From an uncultured Rhodobacter sp. (lineage in GTDB: Bacteria; Pseudomonadota; Alphaproteobacteria; Rhodobacterales; Rhodobacteraceae), in the NCBI GenBank assembly GCA_937901435.1, contig CALGTJ010000104.1, positions 1 to 7,050 of the forward strand: DNA of 7,050 bases, read 5' to 3'. Shown here in pieces: positions 4,634-7,050 of the stretch. The notes beneath the pieces were generated by a model. That model saw nothing but the letters and a program-made list of their open reading frames with translations, was not told the DNA's origin and did not search any database. Every line of letters begins with the position of its first letter. Within the stretch, counting starts at the first letter, position 1. The position numbers and the translations under genes were made by a program.

Positions 4634-7050
4634 TCAGAACGTCGCGCTGTCACCCTGCGGCTGATTTGTGCCGAACATTTTCTGAAACCCACGCCCTAAC
4701 AGATTTCCCATCCCATTGATCACACTGAACAATGAGGGCACGAACAGCAACGACAGCATGGTCGATAACAACAACCCCCCAATCACCGCCACCGCCATTG
4801 GCGCACGAAACTCGCCACCCTCTCCGATGGCCAGCGCGCTGGGGACCATGCCTGCCGTCATCGCGAAGGTGGTCATGATGATGGGGCGCGCGCGTTTGTG
4901 GGCCGCGTCGATCATCGCCTCGTGTTTGCCCACCCCCTTGCTCATCGCCTCCAGCGCGAATTCCACCAGCATGATGGCGTTCTTGGTCACGATGCCCATC
5001 AGCATCAGAAACCCGATCACAACCGACAGACCTATCGCATAGCCCAGCAGATACAGCGCAAAGATCGCGCCGCCGATGGCCAACGGCAGGGACAAAAGGA
5101 TCGTCACGGGGGTGACGAAACTGGCAAACAGCAGCACCAGAACCACATAGACCAGCAAAACACCGGCCCCCATCGCAAGGCCAAAACTGGTAAAGACCTC
5201 GCCCATGACCTCGGCGTCGCCCGCGCTTTGGATCGAGGTGCCCTCTGGCATGTCCAGCGCCATCGGAACCGACAGCGCCGCAGCACTGGCCGGTCCCAAC
5301 AACGCCCCGGCAACAAGGTCGGCCTCGACCGTAGTGCGATATTGGCGATCATAGCGTTCGATCGAACTCGGCCCCGTCGATAAGGCAACATCGGCCACTA
5401 CACTCAGCGGGATCTGCCTGCCATTGGTGCTGGGCACGCGCTGCCCCTGCATCCGGAACAGATCGCGGCGCACGTCTGGCGCGATGCGCACCACAATCGG
5501 GATCTGCCGCTCTCCGGCGTTGAACTTTGCCAGATTGGCCCCGGTGTCGCCAATGGTCGCGATCCGGATCGTATTGGCCAGCGCCACCGACGTGACCCCC
5601 AGTTCCGCCGCCAATTCCGGGCGCGGCGTGATCTGGATCTTGGGCCGCGCCAGCGCCGACGAGGTCGAGGCGTTCTTGAGGTCGTCCAACGCGTTGATCT
5701 GTGCGGCGATGGTCACCGCCGCCTGCCGCGCAGCCGCCTCGCTGTCGCCAAGCACGCTGATCGACAAATCGCGCTGGCCATTATCGGTCAGGATAAAGAT
5801 CCTTGCATCGGGCACGCCCGCAAGTTTTTGTTCGATCAGGTCCTTGATTTCAAAGAGCGATCTGTCGCGCTCGGTTTTCGATCCGATATTCACCGAAAGT
5901 GAGGCCTTGGCGATATTGCCAGAGCCGCCTTCAACAAACACGCCCTGCACCTCTGGGATTTCCTTGATGATCTGGCTGATCTCGCGGGCACGGGCGCGGG
6001 TCTCGTCCAGCGTTGATCCCGGAGGCAGCTCCAGCGAGACGCTGGCCCGTCCGGTGTCAGAGGGCGGGATGAATTCGGTCGGCAGCAGCGTGGCGGAAAA
6101 GATCGAGCCTGCGAAAACGCCAAGGCCAAGGATCAACGTCGCGATCCGGTTGCGCAGGGTCCAGCCCAGAATACTCAGGTAGCCGCGCATGACGGGACCG
6201 TCCTTTTCTTCTTCGGGGGCGATTCCGTCGCGCAGGAAATAGGCCGACATCATCGGCGTGATCAACCGCGCCACCAGCAGCGAGAACAGCACGGCAACGG
6301 CAACCGTCAGGCCGAACTGCTTGAAATACTGCCCCGCAATGCCCGACATGAAGCTGACCGGGGCAAAGACCGCCACGATGGTGAAACTGATTGCGATCAC
6401 GGTCAGGCCGATCTCGCCCGCCGCCTCTTCGGACGCCTCATAGGCGGGTTTGCCCATCTGGATGTGTCGCACGATGTTTTCGATCTCGACAATCGCGTCA
6501 TCCACCAGAATGCCGGTCACCAGAGTGATCCCCAAAAGGCTGACGGTGTTCAGGGAAAACCCAAGGTAATTCATCACGATAAAGGTCGGAATGATCGACA
6601 ACGGCAAGGCCACAGCCGTGATGATCGTGGCCCGCCAGTTGCGCAGGAAAATCATCACCACGATGATCGCCAGCACCGCGCCCTCGTACAGCGTGTCCAT
6701 CGCGCTGTGATAATTGCCTTCGGTATAGACCGTGGCATCATCCACCAGCGTAAAGCTGACATCCGGATAGGCCTGCTCGATCTCTCGCAGCTTTTCCTTG
6801 GCATTGTCGCCCGCCTCAAGGTCACTGGCCCCGGTCGCGCGAAACACGCCAAAGGCCACCACGGGCTGTCCGTCCAGCATGGCAAAGACGCGCGTATCGC
6901 TCGCGCCATCCGTCACGCGCGCGATCTGATCCAACCGCACGGTGCGCCCCGACCCCAGCGTCAGCGGCGTTGCGGCCAATTGCGCAAGGGTCTTGGCACT
7001 GCCCAGCGCGCGGATCGAGAAGCGGCGCGGCCGCAGCCGGCCGCCGCTGC
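4634..7050 (-). CDS. RND-superfamily efflux permease (HAE1-like), N-terminus beyond the window
   Basis: The minus-strand frame is open from the right edge to a TGA at 4634-4636, giving 804 visible residues (counted from base 7048), about three quarters of a usual ~1030-residue RND pump. The missing part is TM1 and most of the first periplasmic region; the TTG at 6979 is internal, because family-like sequence (RRFSIRALGSAKTLAQL) continues upstream. Visible are the TM2-TM6 block, with the proton-relay pair in GILVDDAIVEIENIV (D183, D184, like AcrB D407/D408); the second periplasmic region (about 300-600); and the TM8-TM12 block with GIVTKNAIMLVEFAL, whose Lys (K689) matches AcrB K940. The relay is thus intact and the pump is probably a functional proton antiporter working with a periplasmic adaptor and an outer-membrane channel, whose genes would be expected outside this window. 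RPIIMTT and a SLLFVPSLFSV-type TM12 end are typical of the family. Substrates cannot be read from the sequence. Confidence 0.95.
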   Translation of the reverse strand, partial: SGGRLRPRRFSIRALGSAKTLAQLAATPLTLGSGRTVRLDQIARVTDGASDTRVFAMLDGQPVVAFGVFRATGASDLEAGDNAKEKLREIEQAYPDVSFTLVDDATVYTEGNYHSAMDTLYEGAVLAIIVVMIFLRNWRATIITAVALPLSIIPTFIVMNYLGFSLNTVSLLGITLVTGILVDDAIVEIENIVRHIQMGKPAYEASEEAAGEIGLTVIAISFTIVAVFAPVSFMSGIAGQYFKQFGLTVAVAVLFSLLVARLITPMMSAYFLRDGIAPEEEKDGPVMRGYLSILGWTLRNRIATLILGLGVFAGSIFSATLLPTEFIPPSDTGRASVSLELPPGSTLDETRARAREISQIIKEIPEVQGVFVEGGSGNIAKASLSVNIGSKTERDRSLFEIKDLIEQKLAGVPDARIFILTDNGQRDLSISVLGDSEAAARQAAVTIAAQINALDDLKNASTSSALARPKIQITPRPELAAELGVTSVALANTIRIATIGDTGANLAKFNAGERQIPIVVRIAPDVRRDLFRMQGQRVPSTNGRQIPLSVVADVALSTGPSSIERYDRQYRTTVEADLVAGALLGPASAAALSVPMALDMPEGTSIQSAGDAEVMGEVFTSFGLAMGAGVLLVYVVLVLLFASFVTPVTILLSLPLAIGGAIFALYLLGYAIGLSVVIGFLMLMGIVTKNAIMLVEFALEAMSKGVGKHEAMIDAAHKRARPIIMTTFAMTAGMVPSALAIGEGGEFRAPMAVAVIGGLLLSTMLSLLFVPSLFSVINGMGNLLGRGFQKMFGTNQPQGDSATF

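Noticed and set aside
4505..4699. 64-residue plus-strand frame between the convergent genes
   Set aside because: It starts inside the inverted repeat, runs into the antisense of the RND gene end, has no ribosome binding site, and shows no recognisable protein character.
5424..6182. 252-residue plus-strand open frame
   Set aside because: It lies wholly opposite the well-conserved RND permease; Ser/Arg/Ala-rich content is typical of an antisense shadow in GC-rich DNA, and no domain is seen.
6979..6979. TTG at 6979 as the start of the RND protein
   Set aside because: The frame stays open to the window edge with RND-like sequence, and a start here would remove TM1 and most of the first periplasmic domain.

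Overview
The window looks like a chromosomal segment from an alphaproteobacterium, probably Rhodobacterales/roseobacter-like. This is inferred from the GC-rich coding with strong G/C third positions, the style of the proteins (a bacterial MpaB-type oxygenase, a SulP-STAS-cNMP transporter and an HAE1-type RND pump), GTG start use and compact spacing. No 16S or other phylogenetic marker is present, so the assignment is tentative. I see no tRNA, rRNA, CRISPR array, transposase or integrase.

Layout, left to right. Positions 1-41 may hold the first codons of a leftward gene that starts divergently from the next one. Positions 244-1080 (+) encode a 278-residue protein of the MpaB / rubber-oxygenase catalytic family (formerly DUF2236), a putative haem-dependent oxygenase; a strong Shine-Dalgarno fixes its start. 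The 314-base gap that follows holds a good -10 hexamer, three exact-period 18-bp tandem repeats and a 48-codon open frame. That frame's stop overlaps the GTG start of the next gene in a GTGA arrangement. Positions 1395-3695 (+) encode a 766-residue SulP-family membrane transporter fused to a STAS domain and a C-terminal cyclic-nucleotide-binding domain. Positions 3893-4438 (+) encode a 181-residue secreted protein of unknown function that appears to contain two related halves. A long imperfect inverted repeat (4455-4511) lies just after it. From 4634 to the right edge, the minus strand carries the C-terminal 804 residues of an RND efflux permease whose start is beyond the window.

The genes do not form an obvious single pathway. 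The three plus-strand genes are separated by gaps of about 200-310 bases and probably have their own promoters; the RND gene converges on them and most likely belongs to an efflux operon to the right. The points most worth a second look are the repeat-bearing, possibly translationally coupled leader ahead of the SulP gene, the ligand-gated transporter architecture, the duplicated secreted protein, and the stem-loop between the convergent genes. I do not see convincing evidence of a wholly new multi-gene system.
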